64,000 nt of DNA from Synechococcus sp. KORDI-100 (GCF_000737535.1 NZ_CP006269.1:2294001-2358000); one strand, 5' to 3'. Positions 1 through 8,544 are shown, counted from the stretch's first letter. Translations and numbers: made by a program. Notes: generated by a model from the letters alone, not told the origin.

Positions 1-121
1 GATGACAACTCCAGATGTGCTAGTTATCGCCATTCATCGATGAATGGTCCTGATTAACGGCCCAAGCCCAATCTGAGACTGCAGGCAGCGTCCTGCCATC
101 GCCATCGTTTCGATATCAGCC

Positions 122-901
122 ATGATTTTTTCCGAGCTGCACAACTTTCTGTTCCTGAAAGGGCGCAAAGTTGCCAGCACAAGTTTTGAAGTGGCCTTAT
201 CCAAAATCTGTGGTGCCGCTGACGTGATCACTCCGATCACTCCAGTTGATGAACGACATCGCATTGATCTCGGCTATCGACACGCTCAGAATTTCGGAGC
301 CGATCCCGACAGACTCAAGGCCTACATTGAAGCTGTCAAACATGCAAAAGCCGACCAGTTCGAGCACATCAAAAAGCCCAAAGGAACTGTCAATGACCAT
401 TGCACTTTCGAGGAAGCCTGGGATTTTTTTGGTGAACGCTTACGTGGCATAAGGGTCATCGCCATTGCTCGAAATCCCTACCAGACAATTCTTTCTCGCC
501 TGAACCACATGGCGCGCTTTGAGGACTACAAGAAAAGCGGTCAAGCCATTCGCGCCTCAAAAGAGCAATTACGAGAAGAATTGAACCTGTTCATCAAGAA
601 GTTAAACAAGGATTCCTATCCGAAAAACATCAGTCACTACACACCCCCCAGCCATGCATCGATCCCACTGGAGGTGACCTACCTTAAATTTGAACATCTT
701 CAAACCGAACTCAACCAGTTCCTGGCAAGTCTGAACATCTCAGAAGACGTTTCTCTACCCCACCTCAAGAAAGGTCAGAATCTTCCAGACGAGGCCATTC
801 TCGATGTTGCTGATGCGGATCAACTACAGATGATCAACGATTACTTCGACGACGAATTCAAGGCTTTTGGCTATCAAAAACTGAAGGCCCTGCCCCTTTA
901 A
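122..901 (+). CDS. Sulfotransferase-like protein
   Basis: 259 residues. The N-terminus carries KGRKVASTSFE at about residues 13-23. This fits the 5'-phosphosulfate-binding loop of PAPS-dependent sulfotransferases, where a basic residue precedes a Ser/Thr-Ser/Thr pair. VIAIARNPYQTILSRL at about residues 112-127 fits the 3'-phosphate motif (RxPxxxxxSR-like). No signal peptide or membrane segment is visible, so a cytosolic enzyme acting on a sugar or surface polymer is likely, but the acceptor cannot be read from sequence. The ATG at 122 is the only sensible start. It stands alone, with the next gene on the opposite strand. The family call is moderate because the overall similarity to characterised enzymes is low. 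Confidence 0.6.
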   Translation: MIFSELHNFLFLKGRKVASTSFEVALSKICGAADVITPITPVDERHRIDLGYRHAQNFGADPDRLKAYIEAVKHAKADQFEHIKKPKGTVNDHCTFEEAWDFFGERLRGIRVIAIARNPYQTILSRLNHMARFEDYKKSGQAIRASKEQLREELNLFIKKLNKDSYPKNISHYTPPSHASIPLEVTYLKFEHLQTELNQFLASLNISEDVSLPHLKKGQNLPDEAILDVADADQLQMINDYFDDEFKAFGYQKLKALPL

Positions 902-953
902 CCCGCTGTGGATCCAGCTCATCAGGTTTGCGTGGTCATGGCCCGGGCATGGT

Positions 954-1274
954 CTAAAGGCCTGCACAACCACGACCAGTGGTGGCCACTGCAGCAATTG
1001 CTTTCTCTCCTCGTCCATCACCGAGTTGTTGCATGATCAGATCTGCCTGCAGCCCCAGCAGCAGGGTCTGACAGGGAAAGGCATTCCGCGCTGTTGCCCG
1101 CTGAGCCAGGGATTCCGCCTGCAGGATCGCTGTCTGGCAGGCGGCGTTCTGGCCCGCTTGCAAACAGCGCATGGCATTCGAGCGCAGACCCGACCAACTC
1201 GACGCCTGAACGGGCGCTGCCCATGAGCCTGTGAACAAAAAAACGATCAGGACTGTGACGGGGCTGCTGCGCAT
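954..1274 (-). CDS. Small secreted hypothetical protein
   Basis: 106 residues when started at the ATG complementary to 1272-1274; a longer start at 1289 adds five residues ahead of the signal peptide. The N-terminus (MRSSPVTVLIVFLFTGSWAAPVQA) is a clear Sec signal peptide with an AxA cleavage site. The mature part is Ala/Gln-rich, predicted helical, and has about four cysteines (RCLQAGQNAACQT, FPCQ, RGCAG). That suggests a periplasmic or lumenal protein with disulfides. No family is recognised. It faces the small membrane gene at 1299 divergently, with 24 bases between starts. Confidence 0.6.
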   Translation of the reverse strand: MRSSPVTVLIVFLFTGSWAAPVQASSWSGLRSNAMRCLQAGQNAACQTAILQAESLAQRATARNAFPCQTLLLGLQADLIMQQLGDGRGEKAIAAVATTGRGCAGL

Positions 1275-1298
1275 GCACTCAGCGGGCAATTTGCTGAG

Positions 1299-1445
1299 AT
1301 GATGACTGAATTCCGCTCGAACTCCGTGTACACCGACTGGACTGCGATTGCTCTGCTGCTCTTCACGGCTGTGCCTTTGCTCGCAGTGGTGGGTACGGCC
1401 ACATTTTTCGTGCTGCAGAACAAGGAGAAGGCTCCCCTCGGCTGA
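1299..1445 (+). CDS. Small single-pass membrane protein
   Basis: 48 residues, starting MMTEFRSNSVYTDW. One hydrophobic segment runs over about residues 16-40 (TAIALLLFTAVPLLAVVGTATFFVL) and ends with a charged tail, QNKEKAPLG. The size and topology are typical of cyanobacterial accessory subunits of thylakoid complexes. I do not recognise a specific one, and it does not match PsbX or other small photosystem subunits I know. Two ATG codons are adjacent, at 1299 and 1302. The next gene, on the minus strand, ends 2 bases after this stop, so the interval is tightly packed, which supports a real gene. Confidence 0.55.
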   Translation: MMTEFRSNSVYTDWTAIALLLFTAVPLLAVVGTATFFVLQNKEKAPLG

Positions 1446-1447
1446 AC

Positions 1448-1636
1448 TCAGCGGGCAGGACGGGTCACAACGCTGAGGCGCGACTGCTCAGGATCTGCGG
1501 AGGCGTTCAAGAGAATGGGAGCTGGCTCCAGAGCCGATGTCAGCTGCCCTGTCCCGAGGCAGACGAGGCATGTGCGAAAGCGCTGTCCTGAAACGCGTTG
1601 GATCCCGCTGCCTCCACAGGTGGAGCACGTGTGCAT
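1448..1636 (-). CDS. Small zinc-finger (DnaJ-type CxxCxGxG) protein
   Basis: 62 residues. Two CxxCxGxG-like motifs lie close together in the first half: CSTCGGSG at about residues 4-11 and CLVCLGTG at about 23-30. This is the spacing seen in a single zinc site of the DnaJ cysteine-rich domain. The second half is Pro/Ala-rich and unremarkable. Such stand-alone mini DnaJ zinc fingers are common in cyanobacteria and plants, where some help assemble photosynthetic complexes; a role here is inference only. It ends 2 bases from the convergent membrane-protein gene. Confidence 0.65.
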   Translation of the reverse strand: MHTCSTCGGSGIQRVSGQRFRTCLVCLGTGQLTSALEPAPILLNASADPEQSRLSVVTRPAR

Positions 1637-1700
1637 ATCAACTCAATTCGTGTTCCAAACAGTGTGAGCGGAATCTCGGCCCTCGATCCCGAAGGCTTTC

Positions 1701-2594
1701 TTAAGAATCCACTGCATCAGCGCTTTGATGCATCAAGTGCTGCAAAAGCTCATGGGTTGAAAGCCGTGCTCCTGGCTCCACAAGGGAAAGGCTTGCGGCC
1801 AGCTGACCCGTCACTGCCGCCGCATCCAACCCGGCATCCCGCAACGGAGCCAGGCCTGCGCTCGCTTCACGTTTCGACAACTTCTGGCCCTGTTGATCCC
1901 GCAGCAGCGGCACGTGCAGAAACCGTGGCGGCTGCTGGGCGAGGGCCGCGTAGACGCTGAACTGCGCCGGCAGGGAGGCACGCAGATCCTCGCCACGAAC
2001 CACATCCGTGATCCCGAAACACAGCTCATCAATCACCGTGGACAGCTGGTAGGCGACAAAACCATCCGCACGGCGCAGGATCACATCACCACTGCCGTGG
2101 GGGTCGCCTGCAGGAACGCGCAAGCGCCAGCTGGGCAGTCGCGTCCCCTGCCAACCCCAGGTCTGCTGACGGTCCCGACAGGTCCCCGGATAGATGGGGT
2201 GGTCGAGGAGCATGCGACGGGAACATCGGCATGGGAACAGGGCCCCACTGCGTCGCAACCAGGAAAGCCAGGCGTGGTAACGGCCGCGGTAATGGCTCTG
2301 GAGAATCGCTGGACCATCCCAGTCCAGCCCCAACCACATCAGATCACTCAGGATCGACGCCTGGGATCCCGGTCTGTTGCGGGGAGTGTCGAGGTCATCG
2401 ATGCGCAGCAGCCAGGTTCCGCCGTGGCGCCTGGCCTCCAACCATGAGACGAGCGCTGTCCTGAGGTTGCCGAGATGCATCTCCCCCGTCGGAGATGGTG
2501 CGAAACGACCCCGATACCCCCCCGAACGAAGGGCGTGCCCCTGTTCAAGACCGTGGAGGAGATGATCGGGCAGATCAAGACCATTGCGATCCAT
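1701..2594 (-). CDS. gluQ: Glutamyl-Q tRNA(Asp) synthetase
   Basis: A stand-alone glutamyl-tRNA synthetase catalytic core that attaches glutamate to queuosine in tRNA-Asp. Seen are GRFAPSPTGEMHLGN (the class I HIGH signature as HLGN), a Cys-containing insertion (FPCRCSRRML, then YPGTC) matching the family's zinc region, FGITDVVRGEDL, and the KMSKS-like KLSKREAS. There is no anticodon-binding domain, and 297 residues is the usual GluQ-RS size. The ATG at 2594 (MDRNGLDL) is preferred over an upstream start at 2636, because bases 2596-2622 form the hup terminator. The start therefore follows the U-run directly, with no visible ribosome site. Confidence 0.9.
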   Translation of the reverse strand: MDRNGLDLPDHLLHGLEQGHALRSGGYRGRFAPSPTGEMHLGNLRTALVSWLEARRHGGTWLLRIDDLDTPRNRPGSQASILSDLMWLGLDWDGPAILQSHYRGRYHAWLSWLRRSGALFPCRCSRRMLLDHPIYPGTCRDRQQTWGWQGTRLPSWRLRVPAGDPHGSGDVILRRADGFVAYQLSTVIDELCFGITDVVRGEDLRASLPAQFSVYAALAQQPPRFLHVPLLRDQQGQKLSKREASAGLAPLRDAGLDAAAVTGQLAASLSLVEPGARLSTHELLQHLMHQSADAVDS

Positions 2595-2595
2595 C

Positions 2596-2622
2596 AAAAA
2601 GGGCGGCCCAGCGGGACCGCCC
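2596..2622 (-). terminator. Rho-independent terminator of hup
   Basis: Read on the minus strand, GGGCGG-t-CCC and GGG-CCGCCC form a nine-pair stem with one bulged base and a three-base loop, followed by five T. It lies 26 bases past the hup stop and touches the gluQ start codon, so gluQ must depend on readthrough or its own promoter inside hup. Confidence 0.8.
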
Positions 2623-2648
2623 GTTGCAGCAAACAAGACAGTGGCGGA

Positions 2649-2924
2649 TCAGCCCTGAACGCGATCCTTGAACATCTTGCCGGCAGTGAAGGCTGGAACA
2701 CGCTTGGCAGGGATGGCGATCTTTTCACCGGTCTTCGGATTCAGACCCTGACGGGCAGAACGCTCACGGGGCTCGAACGACCCGAAACCAAGGATGGAAA
2801 CTTTCTTGCCCTCAACAACAGAGTCGATAATGGTCTCGATTGCGGCGTCTACGACGAGGGAGACATCAGTTTTGGTGAGTTCCGTACGAGCGGCCACCAG
2901 ATTCACCAGGTCAGCTTTGTTCAT
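2649..2924 (-). CDS. hup: HU-family DNA-binding protein
   Basis: 91 residues, the standard HU length. It starts MNKADLVNLVAA and contains SILGFGSFEPRERSAR (the beta arm base) and NPKTGEKIAIPAKRVPAFTAGK, the classic HU signature. It bends and compacts DNA as a dimer in the nucleoid. A longer reading frame extends to 3035, but the added N-terminus is not HU-like, so the ATG at 2924 is chosen. A strong terminator follows. Cyanobacteria usually have a single HU, essential or nearly so. Confidence 0.96.
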   Translation of the reverse strand: MNKADLVNLVAARTELTKTDVSLVVDAAIETIIDSVVEGKKVSILGFGSFEPRERSARQGLNPKTGEKIAIPAKRVPAFTAGKMFKDRVQG

Positions 2925-3053
2925 TTGAAGGGGGGAGTGGAGGCGGAGACGGCTCTGATACGGCGAAATAAAAGCGCCGCTGCCTTCCCGTGCGCGCCAA
3001 TCGTATGGAGGGTGCGATGGAGCTGCAAGCGACAAGTCCTGTGCCGCAACGCT

Positions 3054-3710
3054 TTAGGACGATGGCGGGGACGTCTCCCAACCGCTGAAGGCCACGAGGC
3101 GCTCACCGCGCAAGGCGCCGAGGCCCGCCCCAGAAGCAAGATCAGGACTGGCTTCTGAAGGAAGCCAATCGCGCAGATTCTCGAGACTGCGCAGCTGGCG
3201 CGGCCAGTGAAATGTGCGGCCATGGCGCAATGGGCCAAGGCGTCCTGCGGACAGTGGCGTCAGCAAACGCCCGCAGAAGAGCAGGTTTGCGGGTGACGGG
3301 GCGAACACCACACAACTTCCTGGCGTGGGGCCTGGGGTCCAGAGCAGCCGCAGACCGGTTGCCGTGCTGTGCTCCTCAGCGAAGGTTTGCATGGGTTGAA
3401 CACCGGGAAGCAGATACGCCTCCTGCTCCTGCACCAGAACCGGCCAACCGAAACGCTCCTGCAGGCGGCGCAATCGACCATGGCCCTCACGACTGGTTAG
3501 CAGGATCCAGGGGTTGCGTCCCGCCCCCAGCTGCTCGAGGGCCTCAAGCGTGGCTTGCGTCAGTGGTGGACAGTCGATCAGGACCGGTTCATCTGCATGC
3601 TCCAACCACCAGGAACTACCGCCCTGACAATCGCGGTTCGGCGGGAACAACCAGAGATCGGGTCGTAACTGCTGCGGCGGCCGGCCGGCCTCCAGGGCCA
3701 TGGTCATCGA
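3054..3710 (-). CDS. Metallo-beta-lactamase-fold protein lacking the metal motif
   Basis: About 218 residues (start at 3710 or 3725). The layout follows the MBL fold: a beta-rich start with LIDCPP, ILLTSREGHGRL where HxHxDH is expected, WTPGPTPGSCVVF where TPGHTPGS is expected, and LLFCGRLL where the metal-binding Asp (GDxL) sits. Nearly all zinc or iron ligands are therefore replaced, so hydrolase activity is unlikely. Similar MBL-like proteins are found in cyanobacteria and plants, some with a ferredoxin-like part. It lies head-to-head with glgX, with 17-32 bases between starts. Confidence 0.6.
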   Translation of the reverse strand, partial: SMTMALEAGRPPQQLRPDLWLFPPNRDCQGGSSWWLEHADEPVLIDCPPLTQATLEALEQLGAGRNPWILLTSREGHGRLRRLQERFGWPVLVQEQEAYLLPGVQPMQTFAEEHSTATGLRLLWTPGPTPGSCVVFAPSPANLLFCGRLLTPLSAGRLGPLRHGRTFHWPRQLRSLENLRDWLPSEASPDLASGAGLGALRGERLVAFSGWETSPPSS

Positions 3711-3742
3711 CATGACGTTCAGCACCGGGGCAAACCACTAGT

Positions 3743-5845
3743 TTGAAATCGACTGGTCCTTCAGCGTTGAGCAGCACGCACCCAGGCACGCCCTGGCCCC
3801 TGGGCAGCAGCCTCACCAGCCGTGGCGTGAACTTCTCTGTGGCTGCACCGGCCGCAGATCGGATGGAACTGCTCCTGTTTGAGCACGGCAGTTCGCGCTC
3901 ACCGCAGAGGGTGATTGAACTGGATTGCCGCAAGCACCGGTCCGGCGATTACTGGCATGTGGAGGTCGAAGGCCTCGGCGAAGGATGCTGCTACGGCTAT
4001 CGCGCCTTCGGACCGCTGGCGCCGGGAGCCCATGGCTTCCAGCCCTCAAAGGTGCTGCTCGATCCTGCGGCGCGAGCGATCACCGGGTGGGACGTCTACG
4101 ACCGCCTGTTGGCGTCCGGGCCATCCACCAACGCCCATGCCTGCCTCAAGGCGATGGTGACCGAACGCGAGGCCTTTGACTTTCAGGCCCATCCCCGACC
4201 CCGGAACAGCTGGCAGCGGACCGTGATCTACGAGCTGCACGTGGGCAGCTTCACCAATCGGGCCGATTCGGGCGTGGAGGAAGCCCGGCGCGGAACCTAC
4301 CTGGGGCTGATCGAAAAACTGCCGTACCTGCAGGAGCTGGGCATCACGGCGATCGAGCTGCTGCCGGTGTTCGCCTTTGACCCCGCCGATGCCCCCCCAG
4401 GTCGTGACAACGTCTGGGGATACAGCCCCCTGAGTTGGTTCACGCCCCACGCCGGCTACGTCAAGGAACCCGATCCTCTGAAAACGCGTCAAGAGTTCCG
4501 CGCCCTCGTGGCGGCCTGCCATGACGCCGGCATCGAGGTGCTGCTGGATGTGGTTTACAACCACACCACGGAAGGCAACCGCAACGGTCCGATCCTGAGC
4601 TGGCGAGGCTTTGCGGATCTCATCTACTACCACCAGGGAGAGGATGGCGACTATCTGGATGTGAGCGGTTGCGGGAATTCAATCGCCGCCAACCAGCCGA
4701 TCAGCACCCAGTTGATCCTGGAGTCAATGCGCTGCTGGGCCCTTGAACTGGGCGTGGATGGCTTCCGATTTGATCTTGGAATCGCCCTGAGCCGTGGTGA
4801 AGGGCTCAAACCCCTCGACCATCCGCCGCTGTTTGAAGCGATCGAAGCCGATCCAGTTCTGAGTGATCTCAAACTGGTCAGTGAGCCCTGGGACTGCGGT
4901 GGTCTCTACCGCCTTGAGGATTTCCCGGCCCGGCGCATCGGCACCTGGAACGGCCACTTCCGCGATGGCCTGCGTCGCTTCTGGAAAGGGGATGACCACA
5001 GCACCTGGACCCTGGCGCAACGGTTCAAGGGCTCGCCAGACCTTTACAGGAACAAAACTGCGGCGCTCGGCCGTTCGGTGAATCTGATCACGGCCCACGA
5101 CGGCTTCACCCTGGCGGACCTGGTCAGTTACAACCGCAAGCACAACCTGGCCAACGGTGAGGACAACCGCGACGGCGAAAACCACAACAACAGCTGGAAC
5201 CACGGTGTTGAAGGACCCAGCAGCGATGCAAGGCTGATCGCCCTGCGGCGTCGCCAGCAACGCAACCTGCTGAGCACGCTGCTTCTGGCCCGCGGCGTGC
5301 CAATGCTGCTGATGGGTGACGAAGTCGGCCGCAGCCAGGGCGGCAACAACAACAGCTGGTGTCAGGACAGTCCGATCAGCTGGATGATCTGGAATCAGGA
5401 CCAGTGCGATCTTGATCTGCAGCTGTTTCTCAAACGCCTGCTCGCCCTGCGCCGCGCCCTCCCGCAACTGTTTAATCCGCTGACGGCGCCACGGGAAACC
5501 GTGAGCAAACATCCCCACGAACAAGGAGACATCTGGCGCCAGTGGCACGGTGTGGAGCTGAGTAAACCGGACTGGGCCGAATGGTCCCGCACCCTGGCAA
5601 CCAGCCTGCACATGGGCAGCCGTGGCGCCCTGTTGTGGATGGGGTTCAACGCCTACGAAAAAGGCATGAGCTATGAGCTGCCCGTGCCGGCCTCTCCCTG
5701 GATGCGGGTGATCGACACATCCCTGCCCAGCGACAAAGACTTTCCGGCTCAGCCGGTGCCCTTCACCGGAGTGGACATTCCCCTGGAAAGCCGAAGCTTC
5801 GTGCTGCTGCTGGCACGCGAAGAAGCCTCGAACCTCTCTCTCTGA
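3743..5845 (+). CDS. glgX: Glycogen debranching enzyme (isoamylase type, GH13)
   Basis: 700 residues. It hydrolyses alpha-1,6 branches of glycogen, mobilising the carbon stored in the light. An N-terminal CBM48-like beta domain is followed by the GH13 barrel with its four conserved regions: DVVYNHT, GFRFDLGIAL (catalytic Asp), LVSEPWDC (catalytic Glu) and LITAHDG. NVWGYSP and GDEVGRSQGGNNNSWCQD are typical of bacterial debranching enzymes. The frame opens with TTG at 3743; an alternative TTG eight codons in is possible, and there is no ATG before the CBM. A tRNA-Gly gene on the other strand follows at once. Confidence 0.93.
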   Translation: MKSTGPSALSSTHPGTPWPLGSSLTSRGVNFSVAAPAADRMELLLFEHGSSRSPQRVIELDCRKHRSGDYWHVEVEGLGEGCCYGYRAFGPLAPGAHGFQPSKVLLDPAARAITGWDVYDRLLASGPSTNAHACLKAMVTEREAFDFQAHPRPRNSWQRTVIYELHVGSFTNRADSGVEEARRGTYLGLIEKLPYLQELGITAIELLPVFAFDPADAPPGRDNVWGYSPLSWFTPHAGYVKEPDPLKTRQEFRALVAACHDAGIEVLLDVVYNHTTEGNRNGPILSWRGFADLIYYHQGEDGDYLDVSGCGNSIAANQPISTQLILESMRCWALELGVDGFRFDLGIALSRGEGLKPLDHPPLFEAIEADPVLSDLKLVSEPWDCGGLYRLEDFPARRIGTWNGHFRDGLRRFWKGDDHSTWTLAQRFKGSPDLYRNKTAALGRSVNLITAHDGFTLADLVSYNRKHNLANGEDNRDGENHNNSWNHGVEGPSSDARLIALRRRQQRNLLSTLLLARGVPMLLMGDEVGRSQGGNNNSWCQDSPISWMIWNQDQCDLDLQLFLKRLLALRRALPQLFNPLTAPRETVSKHPHEQGDIWRQWHGVELSKPDWAEWSRTLATSLHMGSRGALLWMGFNAYEKGMSYELPVPASPWMRVIDTSLPSDKDFPAQPVPFTGVDIPLESRSFVLLLAREEASNLSL

Positions 5846-5849
5846 TCGA

Positions 5850-5920
5850 AGCGGGCGGCGGGAATCGAACCCGCGTCATCAGCTTGGAAGGCTGAGGTCT
5901 TACCATTACACAACGCCCGC
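5850..5920 (-). tRNA. tRNA-Gly (anticodon TCC)
   Basis: Read on the minus strand it begins GCGGGCG and ends CGCCCGC plus T. The D arm region is TGTAATGGTAAGACC, the anticodon loop CTTCCAA gives anticodon TCC, and the T arm is GCGGGTTCGATTCCCGC. The 71-nt length and all four stems are intact. There is no encoded CCA, as is usual in cyanobacteria. Confidence 0.95.
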
Positions 5921-5951
5921 GCTGGTACACCTGTTCCATATCCCCAAGAGG

Positions 5952-7379
5952 GTGGAAGAAGCGTTAGCACGCATTCATTATGACGGTCCGCCCGACCCCA
6001 GCCTTCGCTTGACAGTGCCTGAAACAGTCCAAGGCGGTTCTCGCCAGCGCCTGATGCTGGCTTACGGGCTTGGTGATGCCGGCACCGGACTGGCTGCCAC
6101 CCAACTTGGCTTCTACCTGTTTCCTTTTTTCACTTGCGAAGCGGGTTTGCCAGCCTTCATTGCGGGATCCCTGCTGACGGTGATCAAGGTGTGGGATGCC
6201 CTTAACGACCCGTTGATCGGCTGGCTGAGCGACCACACCAACAGCCGTTGGGGGCCACGCCTCCCCTGGATGCTGACTGCAGCACTGCCACTCGGCATCA
6301 GCCTGGCGGCGATGTGGTGGGTGCCTCCCGGGGACCCATGGCAGCGCACGGCCTACTACGTCCTGATGGCGATCCTGCTGATGACGGCTTACACCAGCGT
6401 CAACCTGCCCTATGCGGCCCTCGCGACCGAGCTGACGCCGGACACCACCGTGCGAACAAGGCTGAACGCAGCCCGCTTCACGGGTTCCATCCTGGCTGGA
6501 ACCATCGGCCTGACGGTGGCGGTGGTCGTGCTGCGGGAAGGCGGGGGCGGTTATGCCCTGATGGGCCAGATCACGGGTTCGGTGGCTGCCGCCGCCACTC
6601 TGTTCTGCTGCTGGGGATTGGCGCCCTATGCCAAACGGGCCCAGCGGCCGAGCCCCAACAGCGAGCGACCGCAGCAGCAGCTGAAGCGCGTGCTGGCCAA
6701 TCCCCGCTTTATTCGCGTGCTGGGCCTCTATCTGCTGCTCTGGTTCGCCGTCCAGCTGATGCAGGTGGTGGCTTTGATCTGGTTGGTGCAGGTGGTGCAT
6801 GTGCCGTCCTCCCAGGCGACCCTTCTGCTCCTTGCGTTCAACATCGCCGCCTTGCTGGGATTACAGCTTTGGAGCCTGATGAGCAACCGGAGAGGACGGA
6901 TCACCTCACTGCGCTGGGGGGCAGGGCTCTGGATCGCGGCCTGCCTGATCTCAATGGCGTATCCCACCCTTCCTGATGCAGCCGGAGTGCTGGAGCTGCT
7001 GCCTCTTGTGGGGCTGATCGCACTGGTGGGTTTCGGAGCCGCCACGGCCTATCTGATTCCCTGGTCCCTGCTGCCGGACGCGATCGATGCCGATCCTGAA
7101 AAACCAGCTGGGATCTACACCGCCTGGATGGTGTTCGGCCAGAAGCTGATCATCGGCCTCACCATGACGGTGTTCGGCAGCCTGCTCTCTCTCACGGGCT
7201 ACATCTCCAGCCAGGGAGACTGCAGCGGTGCCCTGAGTTTCATTGATCAACCTGACACAGCCCTGCTGGCGATCCGGCTCTGCATGGGATTGGTTCCAGC
7301 GGTCCTCGTGGTGCTTGGACTTGTGGTGATGCGAGGCTGGCCTGATCGAGGAGCTCACCTGCAGGCCAACGCCGGATGA
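5952..7379 (+). CDS. GPH/MelB-type sugar:cation symporter (MFS)
   Basis: About 475 residues with 12 predicted membrane segments. AFIAGSLLTVIKVWDALNDP then IGWLSDHTNSRWGPRLPWM contains the hallmark of the glycoside-pentoside-hexuronide family (DxxxDPxxGxxSDxTxxRxGRxRP), and YVLMAILLMTAYTSVNLPYAAL also fits. Such carriers import glycosides with Na+ or H+; the substrate is unknown. The GTG at 5952 is the furthest start and later starts are possible, since the first 30 residues are hydrophilic. The stop overlaps the next ATG (ATGA), so translation is coupled to the MlaE-like gene, an unusual partner. Confidence 0.8.
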   Translation: MEEALARIHYDGPPDPSLRLTVPETVQGGSRQRLMLAYGLGDAGTGLAATQLGFYLFPFFTCEAGLPAFIAGSLLTVIKVWDALNDPLIGWLSDHTNSRWGPRLPWMLTAALPLGISLAAMWWVPPGDPWQRTAYYVLMAILLMTAYTSVNLPYAALATELTPDTTVRTRLNAARFTGSILAGTIGLTVAVVVLREGGGGYALMGQITGSVAAAATLFCCWGLAPYAKRAQRPSPNSERPQQQLKRVLANPRFIRVLGLYLLLWFAVQLMQVVALIWLVQVVHVPSSQATLLLLAFNIAALLGLQLWSLMSNRRGRITSLRWGAGLWIAACLISMAYPTLPDAAGVLELLPLVGLIALVGFGAATAYLIPWSLLPDAIDADPEKPAGIYTAWMVFGQKLIIGLTMTVFGSLLSLTGYISSQGDCSGALSFIDQPDTALLAIRLCMGLVPAVLVVLGLVVMRGWPDRGAHLQANAG

Positions 7380-8125
7380 ACACTCCTCGCTGGCTGAAAC
7401 GACTTGGGGCAAGCTGCCTGATCGGTGGACAAGCCGTGGCAGCCACCCTGAAAGGCCGAATCAACACGGTGGATCTCCAGGATCAACTGATGGAGGCTGG
7501 CCCCGGCAGCGTGCTGATCGTGTTGATCATCTCGGTAGCCGCGGGGTCGGTGTTCAACATCCAGGTGGCAGCCGAACTGACCCGTCAGGGGGCCGGCTCG
7601 ACGGTGGGCGGCATCCTGGCCATCGGCCTGGCCCGGGAAATTGCACCGTTGCTCACCGCCTGCCTGCTGGCTGGAAAGGTTGCAACGGCTTACGCTGCCC
7701 AGCTGGGCACGATGAAGGTCACCGAGCAGATCGACGCGATCACCATGCTTCGAACCGATCCTGTGGAGTACCTGGTGGTCCCCCGGATGATCGCCATGGT
7801 GGTGATGGCACCGGTGCAGTGCTTCTTCTTTTTCATCATGGCGATCTGGAGCGGGCAGATCACCAGCACCGAGTTCTACAACATCCCACCTGCGGTGTTC
7901 TGGACCTCGGTGCGCACCTGGATGGACCCCGAGGATCTCCCCTTCATGCTGGTGAAAGCCGTGGTGTTCGGGCTGATCATCGCGATCATTGCCTGCGGCT
8001 GGGGGCTGACCACCCGTGGTGGTCCGAAGGAGGTGGGCACCAGCACCACCGGCGCCGTCGTCATGATCCTGATCCTGGTGTCGATCATGGATGTGATTCT
8101 CACCCAGGTGCTGTTCGGCGCATGA
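7376..8125 (+). CDS. MlaE/YrbE-type ABC transporter permease
   Basis: 249 residues, five to six membrane segments. GLAREIAPLLTACLLAGKVATAYAAQLGTMKVTEQIDAITML is the MlaE permease signature (EQxDAL-like loop). In Gram-negative bacteria and chloroplasts (TGD1) these permeases move phospholipid between the inner and outer membranes, with an ATPase and an MCE substrate-binding protein. Neither partner is here. The start overlaps the transporter upstream by 4 bases, and the stop overlaps DUF3119 downstream by 4 bases, so the three are likely made from one transcript. Confidence 0.88.
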   Translation: MNTPRWLKRLGASCLIGGQAVAATLKGRINTVDLQDQLMEAGPGSVLIVLIISVAAGSVFNIQVAAELTRQGAGSTVGGILAIGLAREIAPLLTACLLAGKVATAYAAQLGTMKVTEQIDAITMLRTDPVEYLVVPRMIAMVVMAPVQCFFFFIMAIWSGQITSTEFYNIPPAVFWTSVRTWMDPEDLPFMLVKAVVFGLIIAIIACGWGLTTRGGPKEVGTSTTGAVVMILILVSIMDVILTQVLFGA

Positions 8126-8544
8126 GCTCTAATCCCGCAAACGTCACCTTGAAGCCGGATGTACGGCTGCCGCTGCTGGTGGTTGTCCTCGGAGCTGTGC
8201 TGCTGCCGCTGCCCCTGCATCCCTGGCCCACCCTGGTGGTGGTGCTGTTCGGGGTGTTTCTGCTGATTCAGAGCGCAAGTTTGCGGCTGGAGTTCGAGGA
8301 ACGGGCTTTGATCGTGTGGCAGAACGGACGGGAGCTGCGCCGCTTCCCCTACGACCAATGGCTCAGCTGGAGGCTGTTTGCCCCCTGGTTGCCGGGGCTG
8401 CTGTATTTCCGCGAAACCCAGAGCATCCATTTCCTGCCGATCCTGTTCAGCCCGAAGGAGCTGCGGGAACAACTGGAGCTGCGGGTGGGGGCGCTGGAAC
8501 AGCCTTGTCAGCAGGAACAGCCAGAACAGACCAGCAATCGGTAA
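8122..8544 (+). CDS. DUF3119 family membrane protein
   Basis: 140 residues from an ATG that overlaps the permease stop (ATGA). Two hydrophobic segments near the N-terminus (LPLLVVVLGAVLLPLPL and TLVVVLFGVFLLIQSASL) are followed by a PH-like soluble part: LRLEFEERALIVWQNGRELRRFPY, then FLPILFSPKELREQL. This matches the cyanobacterial DUF3119 family, often found beside MlaE-type permeases. A role in lipid trafficking is an inference from position. The C-terminal tail is Gln/Glu-rich. Confidence 0.75.
   Translation: MSSNPANVTLKPDVRLPLLVVVLGAVLLPLPLHPWPTLVVVLFGVFLLIQSASLRLEFEERALIVWQNGRELRRFPYDQWLSWRLFAPWLPGLLYFRETQSIHFLPILFSPKELREQLELRVGALEQPCQQEQPEQTSNR

Noticed and set aside
2924-3035. Longer start for hup
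   Set aside because: The extra 37 residues are unlike any HU protein, and MNKADLV is the universal start.
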